A DNA stretch of 64,000 nucleotides from Flavobacterium humi (lineage in GTDB: Bacteria > Bacteroidota > Bacteroidia > Flavobacteriales > Flavobacteriaceae): positions 500,234 to 564,233 of the forward strand of contig NZ_SRLH01000001.1 of the NCBI RefSeq assembly GCF_004745595.1, in the 5' to 3' direction. The translations under genes and the position numbers were made by a program. The notes below the pieces were generated by a model. That model made no database searches. It was not told the DNA's origin and was given only the letters and a program-made list of their open reading frames with translations. Shown in pieces: positions 27,840 through 37,315 of this stretch. Numbering within the stretch: the stretch's first letter is position 1; each line of letters opens with the position of its first letter.

Positions 27840-28484
27840 ATGTCTATAAATAACATTTTTCAATTTCTTGTTCCAAAGGATAAAAAATTCTTCCCATTAT
27901 TTGAACAAGCTACCTTCAAACTTGTACTTCTGGCTGAAACATTACACGAAGCTGTAAATGTCCCGAAAGACCAAAGAGAGGATTATCTTAAGAAAATAGA
28001 TGAACTGGAAGCGCAAATTGAAGAAATCAACCACCAAACGCACTTAGAATTAAGCCGTAATTTTATCACTCCTTTTGACAGGGAAGATATCCATACCCTT
28101 ATAAAATCTATTGATGCCGTTTCAGACAACCTGCAAGGTGCAGCGAGCAGAATGCGTTTGTATCAAATTGAAAAAATCACCAAATCGATCCGTAAACTTA
28201 CTGAAATCACTCTTGAATCCTGTCAACTGATCAAAGTGGGCGTGGCTCAGCTGGAAGATCTGAAAACTCCAAAGAAAATTTCTGACGTTTGCAAGCGTAT
28301 CAATAAATTGGAAAGCAAGGCAGATGTGGTTTTCGATAAGGCCGTTGCCGATATTTTTGAGAACGAATCGGACGTAAAAAATATCATCCGATACAAAGAA
28401 GTCCTTTCTTCTCTTGAACAGGCGACAGATAAATGTAAAGCGGTTTCTAATATCCTGGAACAAATTTCTGTAAAACATTCTTAA
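27840..28484 (+). CDS. DUF47 family PhoU-like protein
   Basis: 214 residues, almost entirely helical, with several coiled-coil stretches rich in E, K and L and acidic metal-ligand motifs of the PhoU type (FDREDIHTLIKSID, KLESKADVVFDKA). DUF47 proteins are usually encoded before Pit transporters and are thought to modulate their activity. Here the gene is 33 bases before pit. The ATG at 27840 is chosen over one at 27816, which would start inside the promoter region. Placement and domain agree well. Confidence 0.9.
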   Translation: MSINNIFQFLVPKDKKFFPLFEQATFKLVLLAETLHEAVNVPKDQREDYLKKIDELEAQIEEINHQTHLELSRNFITPFDREDIHTLIKSIDAVSDNLQGAASRMRLYQIEKITKSIRKLTEITLESCQLIKVGVAQLEDLKTPKKISDVCKRINKLESKADVVFDKAVADIFENESDVKNIIRYKEVLSSLEQATDKCKAVSNILEQISVKHS

Positions 28485-28517
28485 ATCTATTAAAGCTTTT
28501 TTAAGCAATATATACTT

Positions 28518-29864
28518 ATGGAATTTACCTTACTTATAGTAATTATTGTTCTGGCATTGATATTTGACTACATTAATGGTTTCCATGATGCAGCCAATGC
28601 TATCGCTACAATTGTTGCAACAAAAGTACTTTCACCATTTCAGGCGGTGGTTTGGGCCGCGTTTTTCAACTTTTTGGCATATTGGGTTTTTGGTTTTGGC
28701 GTAGCCGATACTGTGGCCAAAACAGCCAACACCATGGAAATAAACCTTGTCGTCATCCTGGCAGGAGTTATTGCGGCTATTATCTGGAATTTATTCACGT
28801 GGTGGCAGGGAATCCCTTCCAGTTCGTCACATACGCTGATTGGAGGTTTTGCAGGAGCAGCGATCGCACATGCAATAGCCGCTCACGGTTTTGAAGGATA
28901 TACCGTTGTGGAAGAAGGAAAAAACATTACAAAACACTGGTACAACATCGTAACCTGGTACAAAGCAGGAAAAGACGGAGGAATGCCAACAGGTGTTGCC
29001 ATCATTATCGCCTTTATCGTATTGGCTCCGTTGTTAGGCGCGCTGGTTTCATACTTAATCTCGATATGGTTGTTAAATGCCTCCAAGAAAAGCATTTATC
29101 CTAAAATATTCACCGTATTGCTAATGGTTGTGACCATTTGGTTTGTAGAAAGCCAATTGAAATATTACAGCGAAATCGAAAAGCCAAGATTTGATTCGGT
29201 ATTTTGGAGCGTTGTCTTTGAATCCCACAATATCAAATGGTTCATTGTTGCTTTTATCGTATTATCTATTAGTTCTTTCTGTTTGATTTTCAGCAGTTTG
29301 AGCCATAGCCAATCCGATTCATGGCTTCGAAAAATGCAATTGCTTTCTTCTGCTTCCTTTAGTTTAGGACACGGAGGTAATGATTCTCAAAAAGTTATGG
29401 GTATCATCGCAGCAGCCGTAACAGTATATATCCATACGAGTGGTGTGGCCCACGGTACCTTGCCGGATTGGCTGGATGTTGTCCTGCCGGAAGGCGACAG
29501 TTCGGGCAAAATGCCGGGATGGATTCCTTTAGCATGTTATACAGCTATTGCTGCCGGGACATTGAGCGGTGGTTGGAAAATCGTAAAAACGATGGGATCT
29601 AAAATTACCAAAGTAACTTCTTTTGAAGGTGTTGCAGCTGAAACTGCAGGAGCCCTGACCTTGTATTTTACCGAACATTTAAAAATCCCTGTAAGTACAA
29701 CGCATACCATTACCGGTTCCATTATTGGTGTCGGGTTGACAAAACGTATCTCCGCAGTACGTTGGGGCGTAACCGTAAGTTTGATTTGGGCCTGGGTACT
29801 GACAATACCGGTATCTGCTGTATTGGCAGCCCTTATCTACTACACTTTGGCGCTCTTTATGTAA
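28518..29864 (+). CDS. pit: inorganic phosphate transporter, PiT family
   Basis: 448 residues with about ten transmembrane segments, moving phosphate (as metal phosphate or with H+/Na+) across the inner membrane. The duplicated PiT signatures are visible: NGFHDAANAIATIVATK near the N-terminus, SSSHTLIGGFAGAA, GGNDSQKVMGI in the second half, and STTHTITGSIIGVGL. It lies in an operon with the DUF47 protein and downstream of the phytase unit. A terminator follows at once. Confidence 0.93.
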   Translation: MEFTLLIVIIVLALIFDYINGFHDAANAIATIVATKVLSPFQAVVWAAFFNFLAYWVFGFGVADTVAKTANTMEINLVVILAGVIAAIIWNLFTWWQGIPSSSSHTLIGGFAGAAIAHAIAAHGFEGYTVVEEGKNITKHWYNIVTWYKAGKDGGMPTGVAIIIAFIVLAPLLGALVSYLISIWLLNASKKSIYPKIFTVLLMVVTIWFVESQLKYYSEIEKPRFDSVFWSVVFESHNIKWFIVAFIVLSISSFCLIFSSLSHSQSDSWLRKMQLLSSASFSLGHGGNDSQKVMGIIAAAVTVYIHTSGVAHGTLPDWLDVVLPEGDSSGKMPGWIPLACYTAIAAGTLSGGWKIVKTMGSKITKVTSFEGVAAETAGALTLYFTEHLKIPVSTTHTITGSIIGVGLTKRISAVRWGVTVSLIWAWVLTIPVSAVLAALIYYTLALFM

Positions 29865-29889
29865 TCAAAAAAGATATAGTTTTACATAT

Positions 29890-29918
29890 AAAAAAACCTG
29901 CAGCTTGCAGGTTTTTTT
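29890..29918. terminator. bidirectional terminator between pit and menE
   Basis: A7-CCTGCA pairs with TGCAGG-T7 around a GCT loop. It is convergent between two genes, with A and T tracts on either side, and overlaps neither coding region. Confidence 0.85.
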
Positions 29919-29920
29919 AT

Positions 29921-30967
29921 TTACAATGACTTTACAATTTCGTTCCTTTTTACTTTTCCCGTCCCGGTTTCTTTAAATTTAGGTACAAAATGGACCGCTT
30001 TTGGCTTTTCATATTGGCTCAGTGCTGAAAAAACCTGTTCTTTCAAATCATAAGGATTTCCCTCAATGACCAGGATTAATTTCTGCCCTAATCTTTCATC
30101 GGCTATGCCAGCCACAAAAAAACGATTGGTAATAGTATGCGAAAGCTTTTCCTCGATTTGTTCCGGGATGAGTTTTATCCCTCCGCTATTGATCACATTA
30201 TCATAACGCCCGAGCCAGCAAAACTGATTTTCGGAAATCAGTTCCACAATATCATTGGTTATAAGGTCCCCTTCAGTAAGAGTTGGCGCCGAAATAACCA
30301 GGCATTGCCTTTCGTCTTGCGAAATAGTGATATTGGGCAAAATAGTAAAAGCCTTCTCGCCTACTCTTTTGGCCGCAATATGCGTAACGGTTTCCGTCAT
30401 GCTGTATGTTTCGTAAGATTGACAAGGGTTATGGATTAGTTTTTCTTCCAAATTTGGATGGACTTGCGCTCCGCCAATAATCAGTTTTTTGATATGATGC
30501 AATTGAGGCAGGGAATTTTCCACCTGGAGCGGAACCATTGCAGCAAAATCATAATGGCTGCTGTTTTGGTCCAAAGGATGGGAACTTGGCGCCACAAAAT
30601 CCAAATCAAACCCTAAAACAAAAGCCCGTACAAGCATCATTTTTCCGGCAATATATTGTACCGGCAAGCAGCAAAGGGCTTTATTTCCTGCCTTTAAATC
30701 AAAAAAAATACCGGTAGCCATTGCTGAATTGACCATAGCCTGCTTCTGTACCTTAATGATTTTAGGTTTTCCCGTAGTCCCGGAAGTCTTGACTTCGACA
30801 TAGGGCTTGTCATCAAACCAATTCAAAACAAAACGACCGAAATCCTGTTCGGCATCCAAATCACTTTGGCTGTAATCCTGTGCCGCCTGAATCAGGCTTT
30901 CTTTAGTAAAAACCAAGCCGTTCAGCTTGAATTCCTTATGTAAATTATGATATGTGAGTACTGCCAT
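29921..30967 (-). CDS. menE: AMP-binding acyl ligase, probably O-succinylbenzoate-CoA ligase
   Basis: An adenylate-forming enzyme of 348 residues. The P-loop is KTSGTTGKPKIIKV, followed by YETYSMTETVTHIA, WLGRYDNVINSGG and the C-terminal lysine motif KETGTGKVKRNEI. It is shorter than the usual 450-490 residues, but compact versions are typical of MenE in Flavobacteriaceae, where it makes OSB-CoA for menaquinone. No other men genes are in the window, so the substrate is inferred from size and lineage. Its start overlaps the CPBP protease stop by 23 bases, indicating translational coupling. Confidence 0.78.
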   Translation of the reverse strand: MAVLTYHNLHKEFKLNGLVFTKESLIQAAQDYSQSDLDAEQDFGRFVLNWFDDKPYVEVKTSGTTGKPKIIKVQKQAMVNSAMATGIFFDLKAGNKALCCLPVQYIAGKMMLVRAFVLGFDLDFVAPSSHPLDQNSSHYDFAAMVPLQVENSLPQLHHIKKLIIGGAQVHPNLEEKLIHNPCQSYETYSMTETVTHIAAKRVGEKAFTILPNITISQDERQCLVISAPTLTEGDLITNDIVELISENQFCWLGRYDNVINSGGIKLIPEQIEEKLSHTITNRFFVAGIADERLGQKLILVIEGNPYDLKEQVFSALSQYEKPKAVHFVPKFKETGTGKVKRNEIVKSL

Positions 30968-31874
30968 TCCCGCTGTTTTCTTCTGGAATTGTATGTAATT
31001 TCCCGGTCAGTTTTTCTTTCCAGCCTGACCATTTGTATTTTTTACTAAAGATAAACAAAAGGATTGGGAATAAAATGATAACTGGAAATACCACATCAAA
31101 ACCTGCAGTTGGCTCGGAAATATCCTTTAAAATCGAATGCGTCTGGAATACCGACCAATCGGAAGTGACCAATAATGCCCCGATCAGGTTATTCGCTGCA
31201 TGGAAACCCAATGATAATTCCAGGCCGTCATCCATCAGGGTTAAAATCCCGAGGAAAAAACCGGTCCCTACATAATAAATCAAAGTGATATAACCCATCT
31301 TTTCAACTTCGGGGTTTGTAATATGCATCAATCCGAATAAAATAGAAGTGACCAAAAAAGGAATCAACCTGCTGTTTGTAACCACACCAATGCCCTGCAT
31401 CATATAACCCCTGAAAAAATATTCTTCAAAACTGGTTTGCAAAGGGACTAATATAACGGCCAAAAACAGGAAAATAAAAAAAGGGACAGGCTTGAAATTG
31501 AAAACAAAACTTTCAGGCTCGCTGAAATAAGCGATGACTGTCAGGCCAATGGTAATGATGGTCCATAATCCAAAAGAGAAAAAAACCCTTTTCCAGTCAA
31601 TTCTGGGCCTTGCCGTGGTCAGGCTTGTAATACTCTGCCGATGGACCACTTTTACCCAAAACAGCAATCCCAGGCACATCATAGATAAAGGAGCGATAAT
31701 CAGGACAAAAGTGAGATTGGTGCCCAACTGGTCAATGAGCTGATCGATCATGTCGTTTGCGTTAACGTCTTCTGACATGATATAATTCACGGACATCAAC
31801 CCAAAAAAACCGCCAATCACGATTAAGTATAAATAAATATTGAAATTTTTATTCCTGATTTGCTCTATAAACAT
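30945..31874 (-). CDS. CPBP family intramembrane metalloprotease
   Basis: About 309 residues with eight hydrophobic segments, in the Rce1/CAAX-protease-like family. The active-site motifs are EEYFFRGYMMQ, GLMHITNPE and GFHAANNLIGA, giving the expected E, E, R, H, H, N pattern. The ATG at 31874 (MFIEQIR) is preferred over one at 31910. The gene is upstream of menE and overlaps it by 23 bases. Substrates of bacterial CPBP proteases are mostly unknown. Confidence 0.88.
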   Translation of the reverse strand: MFIEQIRNKNFNIYLYLIVIGGFFGLMSVNYIMSEDVNANDMIDQLIDQLGTNLTFVLIIAPLSMMCLGLLFWVKVVHRQSITSLTTARPRIDWKRVFFSFGLWTIITIGLTVIAYFSEPESFVFNFKPVPFFIFLFLAVILVPLQTSFEEYFFRGYMMQGIGVVTNSRLIPFLVTSILFGLMHITNPEVEKMGYITLIYYVGTGFFLGILTLMDDGLELSLGFHAANNLIGALLVTSDWSVFQTHSILKDISEPTAGFDVVFPVIILFPILLFIFSKKYKWSGWKEKLTGKLHTIPEENSGNGSTHIS

Positions 31875-31916
31875 ATTAAAATGGTTTCTGGTTACCCAAA
31901 TATGTTGCATTTACAG

Positions 31917-31924
31917 TAAATTTG
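31917..31924 (+). promoter_or_regulatory. -7 box upstream of the ArsC-like gene
   Basis: TAAATTTG fits TAnnTTTG and lies 40 bases before the ATG at 31965. The usual -33 TTG is not convincing. Confidence 0.4.
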
Positions 31925-31964
31925 TTACATTTTTGGCTTATTATTTACAATTCAATACGTATTC

Positions 31965-32306
31965 ATGATTACCATTTACCACAATTCCCGCTGTTCAAAA
32001 TCAAGGGATGGCGTTTGTTTCCTTGAAGAAATGCAGCAACCGTTCGAAACTGTCAATTACCTGGAAAATACCCCTACGAAAGCCAAATTAAAAGCATTGC
32101 TTAAAAAATTGAAAATGACTCCTATTGAATTGGTTCGGAAAAAAGAACCGCTTTGGATCGAAAAGTACAAAGGCCAGGAATTAAACGATGATGAAATCAT
32201 TCAGATTATGGTAAAAAACCCGATACTAATTGAACGCCCTATCGTGGTAAACGGAAATAAAGCAGTCATTGCCAGGCCAATAGAACGAATCAATGAAATT
32301 TTATAA
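31965..32306 (+). CDS. arsC: ArsC/Spx-like arsenate reductase family protein
   Basis: 113 residues with a thioredoxin-like fold. The N-terminus MITIYHNSRCSKSRDG holds the single catalytic cysteine of glutaredoxin-coupled arsenate reductases (CxxS rather than the CxxC of Spx). The conserved proline and arginine region is NPILIERPIVV. No arsR or arsB is adjacent, so this is probably the housekeeping YfgD/YffB-type member; arsenate reduction is not certain. Confidence 0.82.
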   Translation: MITIYHNSRCSKSRDGVCFLEEMQQPFETVNYLENTPTKAKLKALLKKLKMTPIELVRKKEPLWIEKYKGQELNDDEIIQIMVKNPILIERPIVVNGNKAVIARPIERINEIL

Positions 32307-32353
32307 TTCTTCCCAATTAACAATACTTTGGCAAAAATAAAAAACCGGCATAT

Positions 32354-32361
32354 TATTTTTG
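32354..32361 (+). promoter_or_regulatory. -7 box upstream of the 32381 receptor gene
   Basis: TATTTTTG fits TAnnTTTG and lies 19 bases before the ATG. A TTTG at 32337-32340 is closer than the usual -33 spacing, so the upstream contact is doubtful. Confidence 0.4.
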
Positions 32362-32380
32362 CACCAGCAAAAAACAAACT

Positions 32381-34858
32381 ATGATTTCGATAAAAAAATT
32401 CACAATTCTTACCTTATTATTGGGTTTTATGTCTGTGTTTGGACAACAGAAACCAGAAGTAAAAAAAATTTCCATAACAGGAAAAATAATTGAAAAATCA
32501 AGCTCATTACCTCTTGAATACGCTACGGTAACCCTATCTGCTTCCGCTACAAACAAAGTGGTTTCGGGCGGGATTACCAATTCGAAAGGCGAATTTAAAA
32601 TTGACATCAATCCCGGGACTTACAACATAAAATACGAGTACATTTCTTTTAAAACCATTGAAATTAAAGGGAAAAACCTATCGGAAGATACGAATGTAGG
32701 GACCATTTCCCTCGCCGATGAAGCCCAGCAGCTTGATGCTGTTGAGATCCGTGTGGAAAAAACATCCGTTGATATCAAACTGGACAAAAAAGTCTATTCG
32801 GTAGGGAAAGATATTATGGTCCGCGGCGGAACTGTCAGCGACGTTTTGGACAATATCCCATCTGTTACGGTAGATGCGGAAGGTTCGGTAGCCTTAAGAG
32901 GAAACGAAAATGTAAGGATTTTAATTGATGGGAAACCTTCAAATGCCGGAAACATCAACGATGCCCTGCGCCTAATCCCGGCAGAAGCTATTGACAAAGT
33001 AGAAGTAGTTACCAATCCTTCAGCACGTTATGATGCGGAAGGCGGTGGCGGTATTTTAAACATCATCCTGAAAAAAGGCAAGAACCAAGGCATCAACGGA
33101 ACATTTGTTGCTTCAGCCGGAGACCCAAGGAATACTGGTCTTTCTGCAAACCTGAACTTCAAACAGGAAAATTCAAATTTCTTCACGACAATAGGTTACA
33201 ACAACAGGAACAATCCCGGAAACAACAAAATCGACCAGGAAAATTTCAATCCTGACGGAAGTTTGAGATCGGTTCTTAACGAGCGTAGGAAAAATGAGCG
33301 TTTCGGAGAAGGGCTGAATGTGAATTTTGGTGTCGAACTTCTGCTGGACAAATCCACTTCTTGGACCAACAGCTTGAATTTCAGGAACAACAATGGCGGA
33401 AACAAAGAAAATGTCCTGTATTACAATTATGACAACAACAGGCAGTATATCAATACCAGGCAGCGTTACAACGATTTGGTTTCCGAGAGTGAAAATGTGG
33501 AATTCAGTTCCAATTTCGTCAAAAACTTCAAAAAAGACGGCCATAAACTGACAATTGACGCCTCTTTTTCATTAAACAGGGATGATGATTTCTCTAAAAT
33601 TGAAGGAACTATAATTGATGACGGCAGTTTTGTTTCTTCTGAAACAGCCAAGAACATAAACAAGCAAAACAGGAATTTATTCCAAACCGATTATGTATTG
33701 CCAATAGGGAAAAACTCCCAGTTTGAAGCCGGTTTCAGAGGAAATTATGTTTCATTGCTGGCCGATTACCAGGTACAGGAAAAGAAAACCCCGGACGATT
33801 ACTTTACCAACATAGATGAATTTACCAATAAGCTGGAATATAAGGAAAATGTAAATGCTTTCTACTCGCAATTTGGATCAAAGATCAATAAGTTCTCCTA
33901 TTTGCTTGGGCTTCGTTTTGAAGATTCAAAAATTGATGTCAATCAGTTAACGACCAATATCTACAAAACAAAAAAATACAACAATTTATTCCCAAGTGTC
34001 TTTTTGACGTATGAATTTTCGCAAAACAGCAGTATTTCCTTAAATTACAGCAAACGTATTTCAAGGCCGCGTGACCGTTTCATCAATCCTTTTGCCTCAT
34101 ACACGAGCAATGTGAACCTTTACCAGGGGAATCCGGACTTGAATCCTGCCTTAAGCGATGCCTTCGATTTGGGTTATTTGAGGAAATGGGAAAAACTGAC
34201 GTTAAATACATCTTTGTATTTCAACCATACGACTGATTCTTTTGAAACGGTTAAAAAAGAGCGTGGCGATGAGATTGACGGCATTCCGGTCATTATCAGC
34301 ACTCCTTTCAATTTAGGTAAAAATGACCGTTTAGGGTTTGAATTTACACTGAATTACAATTTCAAAAAATGGTGGAAATTAAATGGTAACTTCAACTTCT
34401 TCAACAGTAAGAATTCTGGAAGTTATACGTATACCAAAACAAACAATGAAGTGGTTACCCAAAATTTCGACAGAAATGCCAGCTCTTGGTTTACCAGGAT
34501 AACCTCAAAAGTGACATTGCCTTATAAAATAGAATGGCAAACCAACGGAACCTACAACGGGCCTCAAAAAACCGGTCAAGGAACCAACAAAGGAGTTGCA
34601 GCGGCTAATTTGGCCTTCAGTAAAGACATCCTTAAAGATATGGGAACCATTTCCTTGAATGTAAATGATGTTTTCAACTCCAGGAAAAGAATCCAGGAAA
34701 TCCAGTTGCCTACGGTAAACACATACAGTGAATCGCAATGGAGAACACGCCTTATTACGGTTTCTTTCACCTACAGGTTCAATAAGAAAAAAACAGAGAA
34801 GGATACCAAACAGAAGCAACAAAATGATAATAACGGTGATCCGGAGTTCATGGGATAA
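32381..34858 (+). CDS. TonB-dependent receptor-like outer membrane beta-barrel protein
   Basis: 825 residues with a signal peptide ending SVFGQ, an N-terminal carboxypeptidase-like beta-sandwich (ISITGKIIEKSSSLPLEYAT), a plug with RGGTVSDVLDNIPSVTVDAEG and ALRGNENVRILIDG, and a C-terminal barrel. The plug and barrel pattern fits the outer_membrane_beta-barrel group common in Bacteroidetes. It ends with a charged tail after the last strand (FTYRFNKKKTEKD and on), a feature of that group. It is a single gene with its own terminator, and no SusD or enzyme neighbour indicates a substrate. Confidence 0.85.
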   Translation: MISIKKFTILTLLLGFMSVFGQQKPEVKKISITGKIIEKSSSLPLEYATVTLSASATNKVVSGGITNSKGEFKIDINPGTYNIKYEYISFKTIEIKGKNLSEDTNVGTISLADEAQQLDAVEIRVEKTSVDIKLDKKVYSVGKDIMVRGGTVSDVLDNIPSVTVDAEGSVALRGNENVRILIDGKPSNAGNINDALRLIPAEAIDKVEVVTNPSARYDAEGGGGILNIILKKGKNQGINGTFVASAGDPRNTGLSANLNFKQENSNFFTTIGYNNRNNPGNNKIDQENFNPDGSLRSVLNERRKNERFGEGLNVNFGVELLLDKSTSWTNSLNFRNNNGGNKENVLYYNYDNNRQYINTRQRYNDLVSESENVEFSSNFVKNFKKDGHKLTIDASFSLNRDDDFSKIEGTIIDDGSFVSSETAKNINKQNRNLFQTDYVLPIGKNSQFEAGFRGNYVSLLADYQVQEKKTPDDYFTNIDEFTNKLEYKENVNAFYSQFGSKINKFSYLLGLRFEDSKIDVNQLTTNIYKTKKYNNLFPSVFLTYEFSQNSSISLNYSKRISRPRDRFINPFASYTSNVNLYQGNPDLNPALSDAFDLGYLRKWEKLTLNTSLYFNHTTDSFETVKKERGDEIDGIPVIISTPFNLGKNDRLGFEFTLNYNFKKWWKLNGNFNFFNSKNSGSYTYTKTNNEVVTQNFDRNASSWFTRITSKVTLPYKIEWQTNGTYNGPQKTGQGTNKGVAAANLAFSKDILKDMGTISLNVNDVFNSRKRIQEIQLPTVNTYSESQWRTRLITVSFTYRFNKKKTEKDTKQKQQNDNNGDPEFMG

Positions 34859-34861
34859 CAT

Positions 34862-34892
34862 AAAAAAAGGTACGCTAAGCGTACCTTTTTTT
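34862..34892. terminator. bidirectional terminator
   Basis: A7-GGTACGC pairs with GCGTACC-T7 around a TAA loop, between the receptor gene and the small minus-strand gene at 34908. Confidence 0.85.
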
Positions 34893-34907
34893 ATTGGAAT
34901 ACAATCC

Positions 34908-35075
34908 TTAACTAGATTGTTCTTGTTTCTTTGCTCTCTTTTCTTTATATAGTTCCCATAAAGCTCCGCCAACCCAATATTGAACAAAAGCGACAAGGAA
35001 AAACATCAACCAAAAACCCATGGTTAATATGGTTAAGAAAAGTAAGAAACCTAAATACTGTTGAAATTCAAACAT
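34908..35075 (-). CDS. small membrane protein, 55 residues
   Basis: A short open frame starting at the ATG complementary to 35073-35075. The product has a hydrophobic core of about 35 residues (LGFLLFLTILTMGFWLMFFL, then LVAFVQYWVGGALW) and a basic cytoplasmic tail ending in KEKRAKKQEQSS. It has typical coding features: a clean hydrophobic block, then a charged tail, and a terminator shared with the convergent receptor gene. The longer frame at 34505-34996 on the same strand crosses into the receptor gene and is not preferred. Function unknown. Confidence 0.65.
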   Translation of the reverse strand: MFEFQQYLGFLLFLTILTMGFWLMFFLVAFVQYWVGGALWELYKEKRAKKQEQSS

Positions 35076-35283
35076 GTTTTCCGGAATTTTTTTGAATACT
35101 TCACAAATGTAACTGTTATTATTGGGTTAACCAATACTTATCATACATTTATTTTACAAAGCCCTTTTTTTCCCTTCTTATAATGACTAATTTTATAGTT
35201 CCGAATCCAATACCAAAATCGGAAAACAACAAGGTTCAGGATAAAAGGAAAACACATGAACAATCACATAATCAATACTACAA

Positions 35284-36681
35284 ATGGAATACAGAATTGA
35301 AAAAGACACTATGGGGGAAGTCAAAGTCCCGGCAGATAAATACTGGGGAGCCCAAACGGAACGCTCCAGGAACAACTTCAAGATAGGCCCTTCGGCTTCC
35401 ATGCCAAAAGAAATCATAGAAGGTTTTGCTTATTTAAAAAAAGCGGCTGCCTTTGCCAATTGTGACCTGGGCGTGCTTTCTGCACAAAAAAGAGACGCTA
35501 TAGCAGCCGTATGCGACGAAATCCTCGCAGGAACTTTAAGCGACCAATTTCCCCTTGTTATCTGGCAAACAGGATCAGGAACCCAAAGCAATATGAATGT
35601 CAATGAAGTCATTGCCAATCGTGCACAAGTGCTGGCAGGATATGCAATCGGGGAAGGCGAACCGGTTATCAAAGCCAATGACGATGTAAACAAATCGCAG
35701 TCTTCCAATGACACTTTCCCAACCGGTATGCACATTGCGGCTTACAAATCTGTGGTGGAGACCACGATTCCCGGAGTTGAAAAATTACGGGATACGCTCC
35801 GGGCGAAAGCTGCCGAATTTATGAATGTGGTCAAAATTGGCCGTACACACCTTATGGACGCCACTCCGCTTACTTTGGGGCAGGAAATTTCCGGTTATGC
35901 CGCACAATTGGATTACGGGCTGAAAGCAATCAAGAATACGCTACCGCATCTTTCCGAAATGGCACTGGGCGGAACAGCCGTAGGGACAGGACTGAACACA
36001 CCGGCAGGCTACGATACCAAAGTAGCAAGTTATATCGCTCAATTTACTGGCCATCCTTTTGTGACGGCTCCAAACAAATTCGAAGCACTGGCTTCACACG
36101 ATGCTATTGTCGAAACCCATGGGGCACTCAAACAATTGGCGGTCTCTTTAAATAAAATCGCCAATGATATCCGCATGCTGGCTTCAGGGCCACGCTCCGG
36201 GATTGGTGAAATTTTAATCCCAGAAAACGAACCGGGTTCTTCTATCATGCCAGGAAAAGTAAACCCGACGCAATGCGAGGCACTTACCATGGTTTGCGCA
36301 CAGGTCATGGGCAATGATGTGGCCATTTCCGTGGGCGGGATGCAAGGCCATTACGAACTGAACGTATTCAAACCGGTCATGGCGGCAAACTTCCTGCAAT
36401 CTGCACGGTTATTAGGAGATGCCTGTATATCGTTTGACGAACACTGCGCACAGGGAATCGAGCCCAATTACAGCCGTATCAAGGAATTGGTAGACAATTC
36501 GTTAATGTTGGTTACCGCTTTGAATACTAAAATCGGGTATTACAAAGCCGCAGAAATTGCACAAACCGCACATAAAAACGGCACGACGCTCAAAGAAGAA
36601 GCTGTTCGCCTGGGCTATGTAACCCCGGAGGATTTCGATGCCTGGGTTAAACCCGAAGACATGGTAGGGAGTTTGAAATAA
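35284..36681 (+). CDS. fumC: class II fumarate hydratase
   Basis: 465 residues interconverting fumarate and malate in the TCA cycle, with no iron-sulphur cluster. It starts [20 protein letters not shown] and has [33 protein letters not shown] and the signature [15 protein letters not shown]. Length and motifs match FumC rather than aspartase, though the two are close. Single gene, followed by a weak hairpin. Confidence 0.95.
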   Translation: MEYRIEKDTMGEVKVPADKYWGAQTERSRNNFKIGPSASMPKEIIEGFAYLKKAAAFANCDLGVLSAQKRDAIAAVCDEILAGTLSDQFPLVIWQTGSGTQSNMNVNEVIANRAQVLAGYAIGEGEPVIKANDDVNKSQSSNDTFPTGMHIAAYKSVVETTIPGVEKLRDTLRAKAAEFMNVVKIGRTHLMDATPLTLGQEISGYAAQLDYGLKAIKNTLPHLSEMALGGTAVGTGLNTPAGYDTKVASYIAQFTGHPFVTAPNKFEALASHDAIVETHGALKQLAVSLNKIANDIRMLASGPRSGIGEILIPENEPGSSIMPGKVNPTQCEALTMVCAQVMGNDVAISVGGMQGHYELNVFKPVMAANFLQSARLLGDACISFDEHCAQGIEPNYSRIKELVDNSLMLVTALNTKIGYYKAAEIAQTAHKNGTTLKEEAVRLGYVTPEDFDAWVKPEDMVGSLK

Positions 36682-36701
36682 CTAATTGGAAACAAACCAA
36701 G

Positions 36702-36737
36702 ACCTGTGGCAGAAATGTTGCAGGTTTTCTGTTTTTA
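36702..36737 (+). terminator. probable terminator after fumC
   Basis: ACCTG (36702-36706) pairs with CAGGT (36721-36725), and TTTCTGTTTTT follows. The stem is short, so the call is moderate. Confidence 0.45.
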
Positions 36738-36777
36738 AAAACATCCAAATCAAACAAAATCCCATTCCAAAAATACA

Positions 36778-37293
36778 TCAGAGGCAGTACAATTGTTTCA
36801 TTCTCACGGCATCAATCGCTTTGTTTAAAGGAATCTCCAAAAAATACTCCAATTGCCATTGTTGGGTTTTCAAGGCTTGCTTATTCAGTTCTTTTTCCCA
36901 GGGCGGATACACACGGAAAGCACGTTTGCCTTCTTTTACAGCAGTAGACAGGATCCCTTTTTGGGCGAGTACTGCTGCCGGAAACACAAACTGGCCAAAA
37001 TCCTCCCCTTTTCGGGTATTGACAATAACCAGGTCAATTGCATCGGAAGCATCAAATGGTGCAGTAATGCCTGCATGGTTCCTTTTCCATACCGTTACAA
37101 AATGACCCACTTTGGTTGGGGTAATCTTAGCGGACCGGAAAAGCACCTTCCTGTGATTCAATTCCAACTGGCAAGCATTATAAGCAATACTTTCCTTTTC
37201 CAAATGCAAAGGGGAAACTGTTATGCCGAAAGGATCAAATACCCGTTCTTTTGTTTCTTTTAAAAAACCGGCCATGATAAGGGTGTCCCTCAT
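36778..37293 (-). CDS. MepB family protein
   Basis: 171 residues. The body shows the MepB-like pattern: SIAYNACQLELNHRKVLFRSA, then KITPTKVGHFVTVWKRN and a C-terminal AFRVYPPW region. The family takes its name from a gene beside the MepA efflux pump in staphylococci, and no biochemical function is established. Here it is 22 bases downstream of panE on the same strand. No efflux gene is near, so the name should not be read as a function. Confidence 0.75.
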   Translation of the reverse strand: MRDTLIMAGFLKETKERVFDPFGITVSPLHLEKESIAYNACQLELNHRKVLFRSAKITPTKVGHFVTVWKRNHAGITAPFDASDAIDLVIVNTRKGEDFGQFVFPAAVLAQKGILSTAVKEGKRAFRVYPPWEKELNKQALKTQQWQLEYFLEIPLNKAIDAVRMKQLYCL

Positions 37294-37315
37294 AAATTCT
37301 TTATTTATTTTGGAA

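Noticed and set aside
34505..34996. 163-codon minus-strand frame
   Set aside because: Most of it is antisense to the receptor gene and crosses a bidirectional terminator. The shorter frame at 34908-35075 explains the local coding signal better.
36686..37105. 139-codon plus-strand frame after fumC
   Set aside because: Antisense to mepB, with low-complexity translated sequence and no family pattern.
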